A stretch of 64,000 nt of DNA from Flavobacterium sp. 5 (GCF_002813295.1 NZ_PHUE01000001.1:3224001-3288000); one strand, 5' to 3'. Counted from the first letter of the stretch, positions 35,760 to 44,915 are shown. The notes: generated by a model from the sequence alone, not told the origin. A program made the numbers and translations.

Positions 35760-36599
35760 ATGATAAATTTTAATGGTACGATTGTATCTGAGGATGCAAG
35801 TGTTTTAGTGCAAAATAGAGGGTTTTTATACGGTGATGCAGTTTTTGAAACGGTAAAAATAGTGAATGAAAAAATCTTGTTTCTAGAAGATCATTACTTC
35901 CGCCTAATGTCTTCTATGCGAGTAGTACGAATGGAAATTCCAATGAACTTTACCATGGAATATTTAGAAGAGCAAATACTTTCGTTAGTTAAAAACGATG
36001 AAATTGCATCTTCTTCAAGGGCAAGAATTACAGTTTATAGAAACGATGGAGGCTATTATTTACCACAAAATAATACTGTATCGTTTTTGATAAAAGCGAC
36101 TCCACTTGAAAATAAGGAATATTCATTTAGTGAGCAACAGTATGAGGTTGATTTGTATAAAGATTTTTATGTAACCAAACAATTATTGTCTTCTATTAAA
36201 ACAACGAATCGTTTGATAAATGTGACAGGAAGTATTTACGCACATGAAAATGGATTAGATAATTGCATTCTGTTAAATGATAGTAAAAATGTTGTTGAAG
36301 CATTACAAGGTAATATTTTCATGCTTAATGGTAATAAATTGGTTACTCCTCCAGTATCAGAAGGTTGTTTAAATGGAGTTATGAGAAAGCAAGTTTTAGA
36401 ATTAGCAAAAAAAATAGAAAGTATTGAAGTAGTAGAAGAAATAATTTCTCCATTTGATCTTCAAAAAGCAAATGAATTGTTTGTAACTAATGTTATTAAA
36501 GGCATACAGCCAATTACTAAATACAGAAAAAAAGAATTCTCAATAGAGATTTCAAAGACTTTAGTAGCAAAACTAAATGAAACTTTAGGCTTAGTTTAA
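35760..36599 (+). CDS. Class IV aminotransferase (aminodeoxychorismate lyase/branched-chain aminotransferase-like)
   Basis: PLP enzyme of fold type IV, 279 aa. QNRGFLYGDAVFETVKI is the N-terminal signature. The likely Schiff-base Lys lies in LLSSIKTTNRLINVTGS, and EALQGNIFMLNG with VTPPVSEGCLNGVMRKQVLE gives the cofactor-phosphate and C-terminal signatures. Length and motifs fit aminodeoxychorismate lyase or a D-/branched-chain aminotransferase; the sequence does not decide between them. It ends 9 nt inside the convergent yqgE gene. Confidence 0.88.
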   Translation: MINFNGTIVSEDASVLVQNRGFLYGDAVFETVKIVNEKILFLEDHYFRLMSSMRVVRMEIPMNFTMEYLEEQILSLVKNDEIASSSRARITVYRNDGGYYLPQNNTVSFLIKATPLENKEYSFSEQQYEVDLYKDFYVTKQLLSSIKTTNRLINVTGSIYAHENGLDNCILLNDSKNVVEALQGNIFMLNGNKLVTPPVSEGCLNGVMRKQVLELAKKIESIEVVEEIISPFDLQKANELFVTNVIKGIQPITKYRKKEFSIEISKTLVAKLNETLGLV

Positions 36600-37151
36600 A
36601 TATGGGTTTTCAGGGGCATTGGACCAAATGAGATATTCGCCACCCAATTCCATGATTTGTTCTTTCCAGAAGTGGACAGTTGATTTTCCAATTATTTTGT
36701 TCTCGTAATTATTTTTGGTAATAATCCAAGAATTGGCTTTCATTTCATTTTCAAGTTGGTCTACTTCCCATCCTGTATAGCCCAAAAAGAAACGAATGTT
36801 TTCTTTTTTGATTTTACCGCTATTGATGAGATCTTTCGTAGAATCAAAATCTCCTCCCCAATAAATTCCATTGGAAATCTCAATACTATTAGGTATTAAG
36901 TCTGGAATATTGTGGATGAAGTATAAATTGTCTTGTTCTACTGGGCCACCGTTAAAAATTTTGAAATTGGCATTTATTTCAGGAATCAAATCATTGATTG
37001 TATATTTCAGTGGTTTATTCATAATAAAGCCTACTGAGCCATCTTGATTGTGATCCGCTAGTAATATTACAGATCTATTAAATGACAAATCTCCTATTAT
37101 TGATGGTTCAGCAATAAGTAAATACCCTTTTTTTAATTTTTCTGAAATCAT
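36591..37151 (-). CDS. YqgE/AlgH family protein
   Basis: Protein of 186 aa of the YqgE/AlgH (DUF179) family: GYLLIAEPSIIGDLSFNRSV, DGSVGFIMNKPL, FNGGPVEQDNLYFIH and RFFLGYTGWEVDQLENEM. Family members are widespread with no settled biochemical role. It is convergent with the aminotransferase gene (9-nt overlap) and lies downstream of the HU gene on the same strand, from which it is separated by a terminator on the other side. Confidence 0.92.
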   Translation of the reverse strand: MISEKLKKGYLLIAEPSIIGDLSFNRSVILLADHNQDGSVGFIMNKPLKYTINDLIPEINANFKIFNGGPVEQDNLYFIHNIPDLIPNSIEISNGIYWGGDFDSTKDLINSGKIKKENIRFFLGYTGWEVDQLENEMKANSWIITKNNYENKIIGKSTVHFWKEQIMELGGEYLIWSNAPENPYLN

Positions 37152-37234
37152 AAGGCTATATTTTTAATTAAATTTAAGAAAAATTACATAAAGGAACCAA
37201 ATTTTTTGAGCCTTATTCGTTTAAAAGCATAAAA

Positions 37235-37256
37235 AAACCTTCCAATCGGAAGGTTT
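37235..37256 (-). terminator. Terminator of the HU gene
   Basis: AAACCTTCC (37235-37243) pairs with GGAAGGTTT (37248-37256) across an AATC loop. A plus-strand A run at 37231-37237 gives a T run on the minus strand. Confidence 0.85.
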
Positions 37257-37279
37257 AATTATATAAGATAAACTATAAA

Positions 37280-37552
37280 TTAGTTTACAGCTCCTTCTAA
37301 ATCCGCTCCAGCTTTGAATTTTACAACATTCTTTGCAGCGATTTGAATAGTTTTTCCAGTTTGAGGATTTCTTCCGTCTCTTGCAGCTCTTGAAGATACA
37401 GACCAAGATCCAAATCCTACTAAAGATACTTTACCACCTTTTTTCAAAGTACCACCTACATTTCCTAAAAATGATTCAAGTGCTAATTTTGCAGCAGCTT
37501 TAGTAATTCCTGCATCAGCAGCGATAGCGTCAATTAATTCTGATTTGTTCAT
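37280..37552 (-). CDS. HU-family DNA-binding protein
   Basis: Histone-like nucleoid protein, 90 aa, full HU length. MNKSELIDAIAADAGITKAA forms the helical dimer base, VSLVGFGSWSV the beta saddle and GRNPQTGKTIQI the arm with the conserved Pro that intercalates DNA. It has its own consensus promoter and terminator, so it is a single-gene unit. Confidence 0.97.
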   Translation of the reverse strand: MNKSELIDAIAADAGITKAAAKLALESFLGNVGGTLKKGGKVSLVGFGSWSVSSRAARDGRNPQTGKTIQIAAKNVVKFKAGADLEGAVN

Positions 37553-37595
37553 AATAATGGATGTTAATTGTTGGTTAAAATAATTGTTAATAGAA

Positions 37596-37625
37596 CAAAA
37601 TTAGCAGGAAATACGGAGTGTGCAA
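37596..37625 (-). promoter_or_regulatory. Promoter of the HU gene
   Basis: Minus strand: TTG (37625-37623), 19-nt spacer, TAATTTTG (37603-37596). It matches TTG-N17-23-TAnnTTTG and lies 44 nt before the start codon. Confidence 0.75.
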
Positions 37626-37731
37626 GTGTTTTGTACAAAATCAACCTATTTTGTTAATAACTTGCTTTTTTTGTTCATAAAGTAGGCTAAAATTCTGAAA
37701 AAATAAGGGTTAAGTCCTGTTTTTATTGGTG

Positions 37732-38679
37732 TTAGGAAACTCTTGCGTTTTCTGAAAAAGTAATTCCATTTAATAATTCTGCTGTAGTCATTTTCTTTTT
37801 TCCAGGAAATTGTAGGCTTAATATTTGAATATAACCTTCTTTCGTGGCAATTTTCATTTCTTTTTTAGTGCAGATTAAAGATCCAATCGTTCCATTATGT
37901 TCTTCAAAAATGGTCTTAGCTTCATAAATTTTCACATTCCATTCTTCGTCTTTGTCTGTAAAATAACACCAAGCAGCTGGGTAAGGACTTAGTCCTCTGA
38001 TGAGGTTATGGATGTTTGTAGTAGATTTTGACCAGTCAATTTTACAATTTTCTTTATTTAATTTGTAAGCTGTTTTAATATCTGAATTATCATTCTGAAT
38101 GGTAGTGGTTACATTTCCGCTTTCAATCAATTTCAAAGTATCAATAACAGTAGTACATCCCAAAACCATCAAACGGTCGTGAAGTTGTCCAGCATTTTCG
38201 GTATTATCGATTGCTATTTCACTGCTTAATATCATTGCGCCAGTATCTATTTTGTCATCAATGAAAAAAGTAGTAACTCCAGTTTTGGTTTCTCCATTAA
38301 TAATTGCCCAATTAATTGGCGCTGCTCCTCTGTAATTAGGCAATAAGGAGGCATGTAAATTAAATGTTCCTAAAGCAGGCATTTCCCAGACCACTTTTGG
38401 CAACATTCTAAAAGCAACGACGATTTGTAAATTGGCTTGTAATGATTTTAATTCTTCAAGAAAAGCTTCGTCTTTTAAATTTGTAGGTTGTAATAAGTGT
38501 AAATTATTTTCTAATGCATATTCTTTTACTGCCGAATATTTTATTTTTTGTCCTCGTCCTGCGGGTTTGTCTGCGGCAGTGATTACACCAACTACTTCAT
38601 AATTGTTTTTGATTATGGTATCTAGAATTCCAACAGCAAATTCTGGAGTTCCCATAAATATAATTCTTAATTTTTTCAT
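37732..38679 (-). CDS. fmt: Methionyl-tRNA formyltransferase
   Basis: Transfers a formyl group from 10-formyl-tetrahydrofolate to initiator Met-tRNA. 315 aa, normal length. The Rossmann-type N-terminus LRIIFMGTPEFAVGIL and the formyltransferase signature LGTFNLHASLLPNYRGAAPI (Asn, His of the active site) with DTGAMILSSEIAI are intact. A C-terminal OB-like domain follows. Its ATG shares one base with the stop codon of the upstream recQ gene, so the two are translationally coupled. Confidence 0.96.
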   Translation of the reverse strand: MKKLRIIFMGTPEFAVGILDTIIKNNYEVVGVITAADKPAGRGQKIKYSAVKEYALENNLHLLQPTNLKDEAFLEELKSLQANLQIVVAFRMLPKVVWEMPALGTFNLHASLLPNYRGAAPINWAIINGETKTGVTTFFIDDKIDTGAMILSSEIAIDNTENAGQLHDRLMVLGCTTVIDTLKLIESGNVTTTIQNDNSDIKTAYKLNKENCKIDWSKSTTNIHNLIRGLSPYPAAWCYFTDKDEEWNVKIYEAKTIFEEHNGTIGSLICTKKEMKIATKEGYIQILSLQFPGKKKMTTAELLNGITFSENARVS

Positions 38680-40574
38680 TAGGTTTTTAAAATGTATTTG
38701 TTGTTTTTCTGAATTATTAAAAAATCATCTTCTAATAATTGTTGCAGTACAAAGATAACATCGTCTGCAGTATTTTTAGTCTTATTTTGAATTTCTCTTG
38801 AACTTAGACCTTCAATTTTTAATAAGTCTATAATTTTTTTCGAAAGAGCATTAAAGTCTTTTTTGGGTTTTGTTAGTGTGATGCAATAAGAGCAAATACC
38901 ACAATTAGTTGTTGATTTTTCTCCAAAGTAGTTCAAAATAGTTTTACTCTTGCAAACATCTTTTTCTTTTATATAATTTAAAACTGATTGGAGTTGTTCT
39001 TTTTTGAGTTCATTTTGTCGAACCAAATGTTTCGAAACCTTATTAATGGTTCTTTCATCTTCCCGAATTTCGTTGAAAATTAAAACGGCATCATTATTTT
39101 TCGAGTGGTATTCTATAATTTCTTTGTCTTTTAGTTTATGTAATACTGCTAGTATTTCTGCTTCCGAATGGTTTGATTTTTTGGCAATCAACGATAAGTT
39201 AAAAGCAGTTTGCATTTCGTAAACGCCAGGATATGTTCTTAGGATAGTCAAAATGATTTCCTCATCATTTGGATTCAAACTAGTATATCGAATAACTTCT
39301 TTGGATGGAATTATGAATTGTAAAGTGATTTTTTCTGAAAACTCTTGGGATAAAGTTATAATTCCCTGTCCGTCCAAAAATCGCATAGCGTTAAAGGTCT
39401 TTAGAGTTGGAAAGTCGTATTTATGACAAAAATTATTCAAATTAAACATGAATTCTTCGTTTATTCCCTCTCCGTATGCTATTTGAAAATAATTACAAAG
39501 TTTAATATACATCGTAGTCAAAAACGTTTTGTCTGGCAAAATGTTTATAAATTGACTCTCAGCCTGAATAGTGTCAGATGGGCTGGTCAGTAAAACGGCA
39601 AATGCTTTCTCTCCATTCCTGCCAGAGCGCCCTGCTTCCTGATAATAGTTTTCAATATTTTCGGGTAGCTGAATATGAATAACTGTTTTAACGTTGGACT
39701 TGTCAATTCCCATTCCAAAAGCATTTGTAGCGACAATTACCTGCGCTTTTTCCTCCATCCAGAGTTGCATGTTTTTGTCTTTCTCTCTAGAAGTAAGACC
39801 GCCGTGATAATATGTGGCTTTAAACCCTAAGGTTTGTAATTGTGAAGAAATCTCTAAACAAGATTTACGATTTCGAACATAAATAATAGAAGGCTGAGGA
39901 TTTTTTTTAAGAATCTGTTCAATTCGAAAAAGTTTATCTTCTACTTCAAAAACCATATAAGCAATATTCTTTCTGGCAAAAGACTTTTCAAATTGAGCGG
40001 GACTATGCATTCCTAATTCAGTAATAATGTCTTCTTTAACTCTAGGAGTTGCAGTTGCCGTTAAAGCCAAAAAAGGAATTTTTGGAAAATGTTTTTTTAA
40101 TTCCGAAATTTTCAAATAAGCAGGACGAAAATCATGTCCCCATTGCGAAACACAATGTGCTTCATCAATAGTTATAAGGTTTATTGGGAGATTTTTTATT
40201 CGGTCCAGAATCCAATCCGATTGCAAACGCTCGGGAGAAACATACAGGAACTTATAATTTCCAAATTGACAATTGTCAAGTAAATCAATAATTTCATCTT
40301 GTTTTATTCCTCCAGTCAGAGCAATGGCTTTTATTCCTCGGTTTTGCAAATTAGCTACTTGGTCTTTCATAAGTGCAACCAAAGGAGAAATAACTAAACA
40401 AATTCCTTCAGTCATAAGAGCAGGTACCTGAAAACAAATTGATTTTCCACCACCCGTTGGCATCAATGCAAAAGTATCATGACCTTTCAAAACCGAATCA
40501 ATAATTTCGTTTTGTAATGACCTGAAGGTATCATGTTGCCAATATTTTTGAAGAATCTCTAATGCTGTTGGCAT
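38679..40574 (-). CDS. recQ: ATP-dependent DNA helicase RecQ
   Basis: RecQ helicase, 631 aa, with all superfamily 2 motifs: Walker A ALMPTGGGKSICFQVPAL, ISPLVALMKDQV, DEAH box TIDEAHCVSQWGHDFRP, ALTATATPRV, and motif VI QEAGRSGRNGEKA. A zinc-binding region (Cys residues in DVCKSKTIL and NCGICSYC) and winged helix follow. The C-terminus does not look like a full HRDC domain. Bacteroidota often have more than one RecQ; this is the shorter type. Confidence 0.94.
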   Translation of the reverse strand: MPTALEILQKYWQHDTFRSLQNEIIDSVLKGHDTFALMPTGGGKSICFQVPALMTEGICLVISPLVALMKDQVANLQNRGIKAIALTGGIKQDEIIDLLDNCQFGNYKFLYVSPERLQSDWILDRIKNLPINLITIDEAHCVSQWGHDFRPAYLKISELKKHFPKIPFLALTATATPRVKEDIITELGMHSPAQFEKSFARKNIAYMVFEVEDKLFRIEQILKKNPQPSIIYVRNRKSCLEISSQLQTLGFKATYYHGGLTSREKDKNMQLWMEEKAQVIVATNAFGMGIDKSNVKTVIHIQLPENIENYYQEAGRSGRNGEKAFAVLLTSPSDTIQAESQFINILPDKTFLTTMYIKLCNYFQIAYGEGINEEFMFNLNNFCHKYDFPTLKTFNAMRFLDGQGIITLSQEFSEKITLQFIIPSKEVIRYTSLNPNDEEIILTILRTYPGVYEMQTAFNLSLIAKKSNHSEAEILAVLHKLKDKEIIEYHSKNNDAVLIFNEIREDERTINKVSKHLVRQNELKKEQLQSVLNYIKEKDVCKSKTILNYFGEKSTTNCGICSYCITLTKPKKDFNALSKKIIDLLKIEGLSSREIQNKTKNTADDVIFVLQQLLEDDFLIIQKNNKYILKT

Positions 40575-40625
40575 TATTTTCTGTTTAGATTTGTACTAAT
40601 TTACAATATTGAATTTCAATAATTG

Positions 40626-41159
40626 CTAAATTTTATCTAATATAAAAAGAATTCTGTTATCAATGCTATCTTTTGGTACCTCAATTAAGTCGTAACCGTA
40701 ATTAACATAGGTTTTCTTAAGGTGTTCTTGTATTGTTTTTGCCTGCTCAAAGTTTTCATAACGTTCACTATCGCTTTCGTAAATCTCTTCCCAAGGCGGA
40801 AGTATAAAGATTTTAGTATATACATTTTCGTTGCAAGCATCAACAAAATGATTTGGATAATCATCACCAATATAATCTAAGTAAGCAACGACATCGGGGA
40901 TTCCGCGGTCAATAAATACCCATTGATGAGGTTCATTTTGGGCATTGTTAAATTGCTTAATTCTACCATCAAGCAACATTTGGCTAAACAATAAAGGATC
41001 TTCCAGAAACAATTGTTCAATACCTCGTTTTTGAGCTTCGAGTGTAACTTCACGCGAAATTTCAGGATAACAGCAATAACCCTTGGCTACCAAACCTTCA
41101 ATAATAGAACTTTTTCCCGTACCAGGACCGCCAATGATAACAATAATTTCTTTCTGCAC
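40626..41159 (-). CDS. P-loop ATPase/kinase (AAA_28, NadR-like)
   Basis: Small nucleotide-binding protein, 177 aa. Walker A GGPGTGKSSIIEGL at the N-terminus, then HQWVFIDRGIPDVVAYLDYI as a Walker B/DR motif typical of NadR-like and Ttd14-like ATPases. Such proteins may phosphorylate a small molecule, but the substrate here is unknown. Two -7-like elements (TAAGTTTG at 41194-41187, TATTTTTG at 41184-41177) precede it on the minus strand. Confidence 0.85.
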   Translation of the reverse strand: MQKEIIVIIGGPGTGKSSIIEGLVAKGYCCYPEISREVTLEAQKRGIEQLFLEDPLLFSQMLLDGRIKQFNNAQNEPHQWVFIDRGIPDVVAYLDYIGDDYPNHFVDACNENVYTKIFILPPWEEIYESDSERYENFEQAKTIQEHLKKTYVNYGYDLIEVPKDSIDNRILFILDKI

Positions 41160-41239
41160 GTTTTCTAATTAAACGGCAAAAATACTCAAACTTATTGGTA
41201 TTTGAAACCTTTATTTAGTACTAATTAAAAGCAAATAAT

Positions 41240-41360
41240 TAAGGAGCGAAAGATTAGGTTTTATCGGAAAGAATGGGTTCCTGCTGTCCGTTATATCTTT
41301 TTCTCCCGAAAAAAAATCGCTATAAAAAGGATGCCGCTGCTATTAGTGCTAGGGAGGAGT
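41240..41360. repeat. Possible dispersed intergenic element
   Basis: The 316-nt gap between two divergent genes contains GC-richer segments that differ from ordinary intergenic sequence: CCTGCTGTCCGTTATATC, an imperfect stem of ATCTTTTTC with AAAAAGGAT around a CCCGAAAAAAAATCGC core, and GATGCCGCTGCTATTAGTGC. It has no open frame. It resembles an intergenic element I believe recurs in Flavobacterium genomes, but only one copy lies in this window. A TATATTTG -7 element at 41449-41456 precedes the DUF493 gene. Confidence 0.4.
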
Positions 41361-41475
41361 TATGGTATTTTTTTTTGGAAACATGGTACAAAAAATATAA
41401 GCTCTATGATTCTTTAATCATAAAATTCAAAATCTAAAATCTAAAACGTATATTTGCCTTTATTTTTATTTAGGA

Positions 41476-41772
41476 ATGAGCGACGACAACGAAAAAAAGA
41501 CAGCAGAGTTTTATGAAAGACTTAAAGCCGAATTAGATAATAGTAATTCCTGGCCTGCTCCATATTTGTTTAAATTTATAGTGCCAACAAACGAAGAAAA
41601 TATCCTAAAAGTGGAAAATGCCTTCAACTGTATGGGAGATGTAATCAAAACAACAAAATCCAAAACCGGAAAATTTACCAGTGTTTCGGTAGATGTAACG
41701 GTCAAAGATTCACAAGAAATAATAGATAAGTACCAAGAATTATCCACAATAGAAGGTATAGTTTCCTTATAA
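41476..41772 (+). CDS. DUF493 (YbeD-like) family protein
   Basis: Protein of 98 aa of the DUF493/YbeD family, an alpha-beta ACT-like fold with proposed regulatory roles. PYLFKFIVPTNEENILKVEN and the C-terminal VSVDVTVKDSQEIIDKYQEL match. The next gene starts 2 nt after its stop codon, so the two are almost certainly co-translated. Confidence 0.88.
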   Translation: MSDDNEKKTAEFYERLKAELDNSNSWPAPYLFKFIVPTNEENILKVENAFNCMGDVIKTTKSKTGKFTSVSVDVTVKDSQEIIDKYQELSTIEGIVSL

Positions 41773-41774
41773 TT

Positions 41775-42488
41775 ATGATCGAAAAATATATAAAAGAAAA
41801 TGCGAATGATGTAGTTTTCAATTTAGAATATAATTCTGAAAGAGAACATTTAATCATTCCTGAGTATGGTCGTCATTTACAAAAATTGATTGAGCAAGCT
41901 ACTAGTATTGAAGATGATGAAAAACGCAACAAAGCGGCAAAATACATCATTCAGGTAATGGGAAGTTTGAATCCTCATTTGCGTGACGTACCCGATTTTC
42001 AACACAAACTTTGGGATCAGCTTTTTATCATGTCTGATTTTAAATTAAAAGCCGATTCTCCTTATCCAATACCATCTAGAGAAGTACTACAACTCAAACC
42101 AGATGTTTTAAAATACCCACAAAACTTTCCAAAATACAGGTATTATGGAAACAATATCAAATACATGATAGATGTGGCCAACAAATGGGAGGAAGGTGAG
42201 ATGAAAAGTGCATTGGTAAAAGTCATTGCCAATCACATGAAGAAATCCTATTTGAGCTGGAATAAAGATACCGTAAAAGATGATGTCATTTTCGAGCACC
42301 TTTTTGAACTGTCCGATGGAAAGTTGAATCTAATACAAAGCACAGAAGAATTATTAAATACTACTGATTTACTAAGAACGAATAAAAGGATTTCTAATAA
42401 AATTGGTCCTGCAGGGCAACCTAAAATTCAAAGTAATAAGAATAATAATAACAAAAACGGAAAGCCAAAACCGTTTCAAAAGAAATAA
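41775..42488 (+). CDS. DUF4290 protein
   Basis: Protein of 237 aa matching DUF4290, a family found in Bacteroidota. Landmarks are FNLEYNSEREHLIIPEYGRH, NPHLRDVPDFQHKLWDQLFI and YRYYGNNIKYMIDVANKWEEGE. The C-terminus is a Lys/Asn-rich tail (NKNNNNKNGKPKPFQKK), probably unstructured. The function is unknown. It is linked to DUF493 upstream and murA downstream, an arrangement suggesting a cell-envelope connection, though that is only context. Confidence 0.88.
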   Translation: MIEKYIKENANDVVFNLEYNSEREHLIIPEYGRHLQKLIEQATSIEDDEKRNKAAKYIIQVMGSLNPHLRDVPDFQHKLWDQLFIMSDFKLKADSPYPIPSREVLQLKPDVLKYPQNFPKYRYYGNNIKYMIDVANKWEEGEMKSALVKVIANHMKKSYLSWNKDTVKDDVIFEHLFELSDGKLNLIQSTEELLNTTDLLRTNKRISNKIGPAGQPKIQSNKNNNNKNGKPKPFQKK

Positions 42489-42566
42489 TTAATTAAAAAA
42501 GAGGCTAAGTTACTATGTTAGCTAAGTTTCTAAGATATTGGACAGAATTGTTCATAGAAATCTTAA

Positions 42567-42606
42567 AAACTCAGAAACTCAGAAACTCAGAGACTCAGAA
42601 ACTCAA
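42567..42606 (+). repeat. Five 8-bp direct repeats just before murA
   Basis: Five tandem copies of AAACTCAG (42567-42606; the fourth has one change and the fifth ends in A) finish 9 nt before the murA ATG, in the place of the ribosome-binding region. Just upstream GCTAAGTT recurs twice (near 42502 and 42520). Copy number of such a repeat could vary by slippage. Confidence 0.8.
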
Positions 42607-42615
42607 AACAAAAGC

Positions 42616-43932
42616 ATGGAAGTTTTCAAAATTGAAGGAGGAACACGTTTAAAAGGAGAAGTAATACCACAAGGTGCAAAAAATGAAGCATTGCAAATTT
42701 TATGTGCTGTACTTTTAACTCCTGAAAAAATAACAATCAACAATATCCCAGATATTATCGATATCAATAAATTGATAAAGCTTTTGGGAAATATGGGAGT
42801 TAAAATTGAAAAATTAGGACATGGTTCTTATACTTTTCAAAGTGATGAGGTAAACGTTGGATACCTAGAAACAGAAGCTTTCAAGAAAGAAGGAGGTTCA
42901 CTTCGTGGTTCTATTATGATTGTTGGGCCGCTTTTGGCTCGTTTCGGTAAAGGATATATTCCAAAACCAGGAGGAGATAAAATTGGACGTAGAAGATTAG
43001 ATACTCACTTTGAAGGATTCATTAATCTTGGAGCAAAATTCAGATATAATAGAGAAGACCATTTTTATGGAGTAGAAGCTCCTGACGGACTTACAGGTGC
43101 AGATATGTTATTAGATGAAGCATCTGTAACAGGAACTGCTAATATCGTTATGGCAGCTGTTTTAGCAAAAGGAACAACAACTGTTTACAATGCTGCTTGT
43201 GAGCCTTACTTGCAACAACTTTGTAAAATGTTGAACTCTATGGGAGCTAAAATTACTGGAGTTGGTTCTAATTTATTGACTATTGAAGGAGTTGAAAAAT
43301 TAGGTGGTTGTACTCACAGAATTCTTCCTGATATGATCGAAATTGGTTCTTGGATTGGTCTTGCGGCTATGACACAAAGTGAAATTACGATTAAAAATGT
43401 AAGTTGGGAAAACCTAGGAGTGATTCCTACTGTTTTTAGAAAACTAGGAATTACACTTGAGAAACGTGGAGATGATATTTATATTCCAGAACACAAAGAT
43501 GGTTATGAAGTGAAAACAGATATAGATGGTTCGATTCTTACTATTGCGGATGCACCATGGCCTGGATTTACACCTGATTTACTGAGCATTGTTTTGGTGG
43601 TTGCTACACAAGCAAAAGGAGATGTTTTGATTCACCAAAAAATGTTCGAAAGCCGTTTGTTCTTCGTTGATAAACTAATTGACATGGGCGCAAAAATCAT
43701 GTTATGTGATCCGCACAGAGCAGTAGTTATGGGGCATAATTTTGAATCAATACTAAAAGCGACTACAATGTCTTCACCAGATATTCGCGCAGGAATCTCA
43801 TTATTAATTGCAGCACTTTCTGCTAAAGGAACTAGTACTATTCATAATATTGATCAAATTGATCGTGGGTATGAGCGTATCGACGAAAGACTAAGAGCAC
43901 TAGGAGCTAAAATAGTTAGAGAGAATTTATAA
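42616..43932 (+). CDS. murA: UDP-N-acetylglucosamine 1-carboxyvinyltransferase
   Basis: First committed enzyme of peptidoglycan synthesis, adding enolpyruvate to UDP-GlcNAc. 438 aa from ATG 42616; the frame extends to 42538, but MEVFKIEGGTRLKGEVIPQG is the family start. KNEALQILCAVLL, GRRRLDTHFEGFINLGAKF and the C-terminal DIRAGISLLIAALSAKGTST are typical. The loop that carries catalytic Cys115 in E. coli reads PGGDKIGRR, with Asp121 in place of the Cys. Enzymes with Asp here remain active but are not alkylated by fosfomycin. Confidence 0.96.
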   Translation: MEVFKIEGGTRLKGEVIPQGAKNEALQILCAVLLTPEKITINNIPDIIDINKLIKLLGNMGVKIEKLGHGSYTFQSDEVNVGYLETEAFKKEGGSLRGSIMIVGPLLARFGKGYIPKPGGDKIGRRRLDTHFEGFINLGAKFRYNREDHFYGVEAPDGLTGADMLLDEASVTGTANIVMAAVLAKGTTTVYNAACEPYLQQLCKMLNSMGAKITGVGSNLLTIEGVEKLGGCTHRILPDMIEIGSWIGLAAMTQSEITIKNVSWENLGVIPTVFRKLGITLEKRGDDIYIPEHKDGYEVKTDIDGSILTIADAPWPGFTPDLLSIVLVVATQAKGDVLIHQKMFESRLFFVDKLIDMGAKIMLCDPHRAVVMGHNFESILKATTMSSPDIRAGISLLIAALSAKGTSTIHNIDQIDRGYERIDERLRALGAKIVRENL

Positions 43933-43952
43933 TAAATAAAAAGTCCAATTTT

Positions 43953-44009
43953 AAATCGCTTAAATGAATTTAATTTTCTCTTGAAAACAATTTATTTAAG
44001 CGATTTTTC
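43953..44009 (+). terminator. Terminator after murA
   Basis: AAATCGCTTAAAT (43953-43965) pairs with ATTTAAGCGATTT (43994-44006), followed by TTTTC-like sequence. The loop is large (28 nt) but the 13-bp stem is perfect and lies between murA and the CDF gene. Confidence 0.7.
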
Positions 44010-44029
44010 AGTTTTAAAAAAAGCCAAAT

Positions 44030-44896
44030 ATGACTAATGAAGAAAAGGCTATAAAAGCAACGTATTTTAGTATACTTGGGAATACTTGTATGGCGCTTAT
44101 AAAAGGTTTGGCCGGTCTTTTTGGAAATTCCTATGCCTTAGTTGCCGATGCTATAGAATCTACTACAGATATTTTTGCATCATTATTGGTATTGTTTGGG
44201 ATAAAATATTCAAGCAGACCTGCAGACGACAATCATCCTTATGGACACGGAAGGGCCGAACCATTAATTACTTTTTTGGTTGTTGGTTTCTTGATTACTT
44301 CGGCAACAATTATTGGATATGAAAGTATTATGAATATCCGAACGCCACACGAATTACCAAAACCATGGACACTTTTTATACTCGGTGCTATTATTATTTG
44401 GAAAGAATATTCGTTTAGATTAGTGATGAAAAGAGCTAATGAGACCAATAGTTCTTCTCTTAAGGCAGATGCTTGGCATCATAGGAGTGATGCACTAACT
44501 TCTGTTGCTGCTTTTATTGGGATTTCGATTGCATTGTTTTTAGGGAATGGATATGAAGCTGCAGATGATTGGGCGGCTTTGTTTGCTTCGCTATTTATAC
44601 TTTATAATAGTTATTTGATTTTTAGACCGGCCCTTGGTGAAATCATGGACGAACATTTGTATGATGATTTAGTTGAAGAAATTAGACAAGTTTCGCATCA
44701 AGTAGATGGAATTATAGATACCGAAAAATGTCTCATTCGTAAGGCAGGAATGAAATACCATGTTGATCTTCATGCTCGAGTAAATGGTGATATATCCGTA
44801 AAAGAAGGACACGATTTATCTCATAAATTGAAGGATACTTTGCGAGAGGAAATACCAGAATTGGGAAATGTTTTAATACATATTGAACCTAATTAG
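44030..44896 (+). CDS. Cation diffusion facilitator (CDF) family metal efflux protein
   Basis: Inner-membrane divalent-metal/proton antiporter, 288 aa, with six helices. LVADAIESTTDIFASLLVLF carries the Asp of helix 2, the cytoplasmic loop HPYGHGRAEPL follows, and DAWHHRSDALTSVAAFIG supplies the His-xxx-Asp site of helix 5. The C-terminal cytoplasmic domain starts near GEIMDEHLYDDLVEEIRQV and has the CDF dimer fold (YHVDLHARVNGDISVKEGH). The His-xxx-Asp pair favours Zn/Cd; the metal is inferred. Confidence 0.93.
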   Translation: MTNEEKAIKATYFSILGNTCMALIKGLAGLFGNSYALVADAIESTTDIFASLLVLFGIKYSSRPADDNHPYGHGRAEPLITFLVVGFLITSATIIGYESIMNIRTPHELPKPWTLFILGAIIIWKEYSFRLVMKRANETNSSSLKADAWHHRSDALTSVAAFIGISIALFLGNGYEAADDWAALFASLFILYNSYLIFRPALGEIMDEHLYDDLVEEIRQVSHQVDGIIDTEKCLIRKAGMKYHVDLHARVNGDISVKEGHDLSHKLKDTLREEIPELGNVLIHIEPN

Positions 44897-44915
44897 AAAA
44901 GTTTTAATGAATAAA

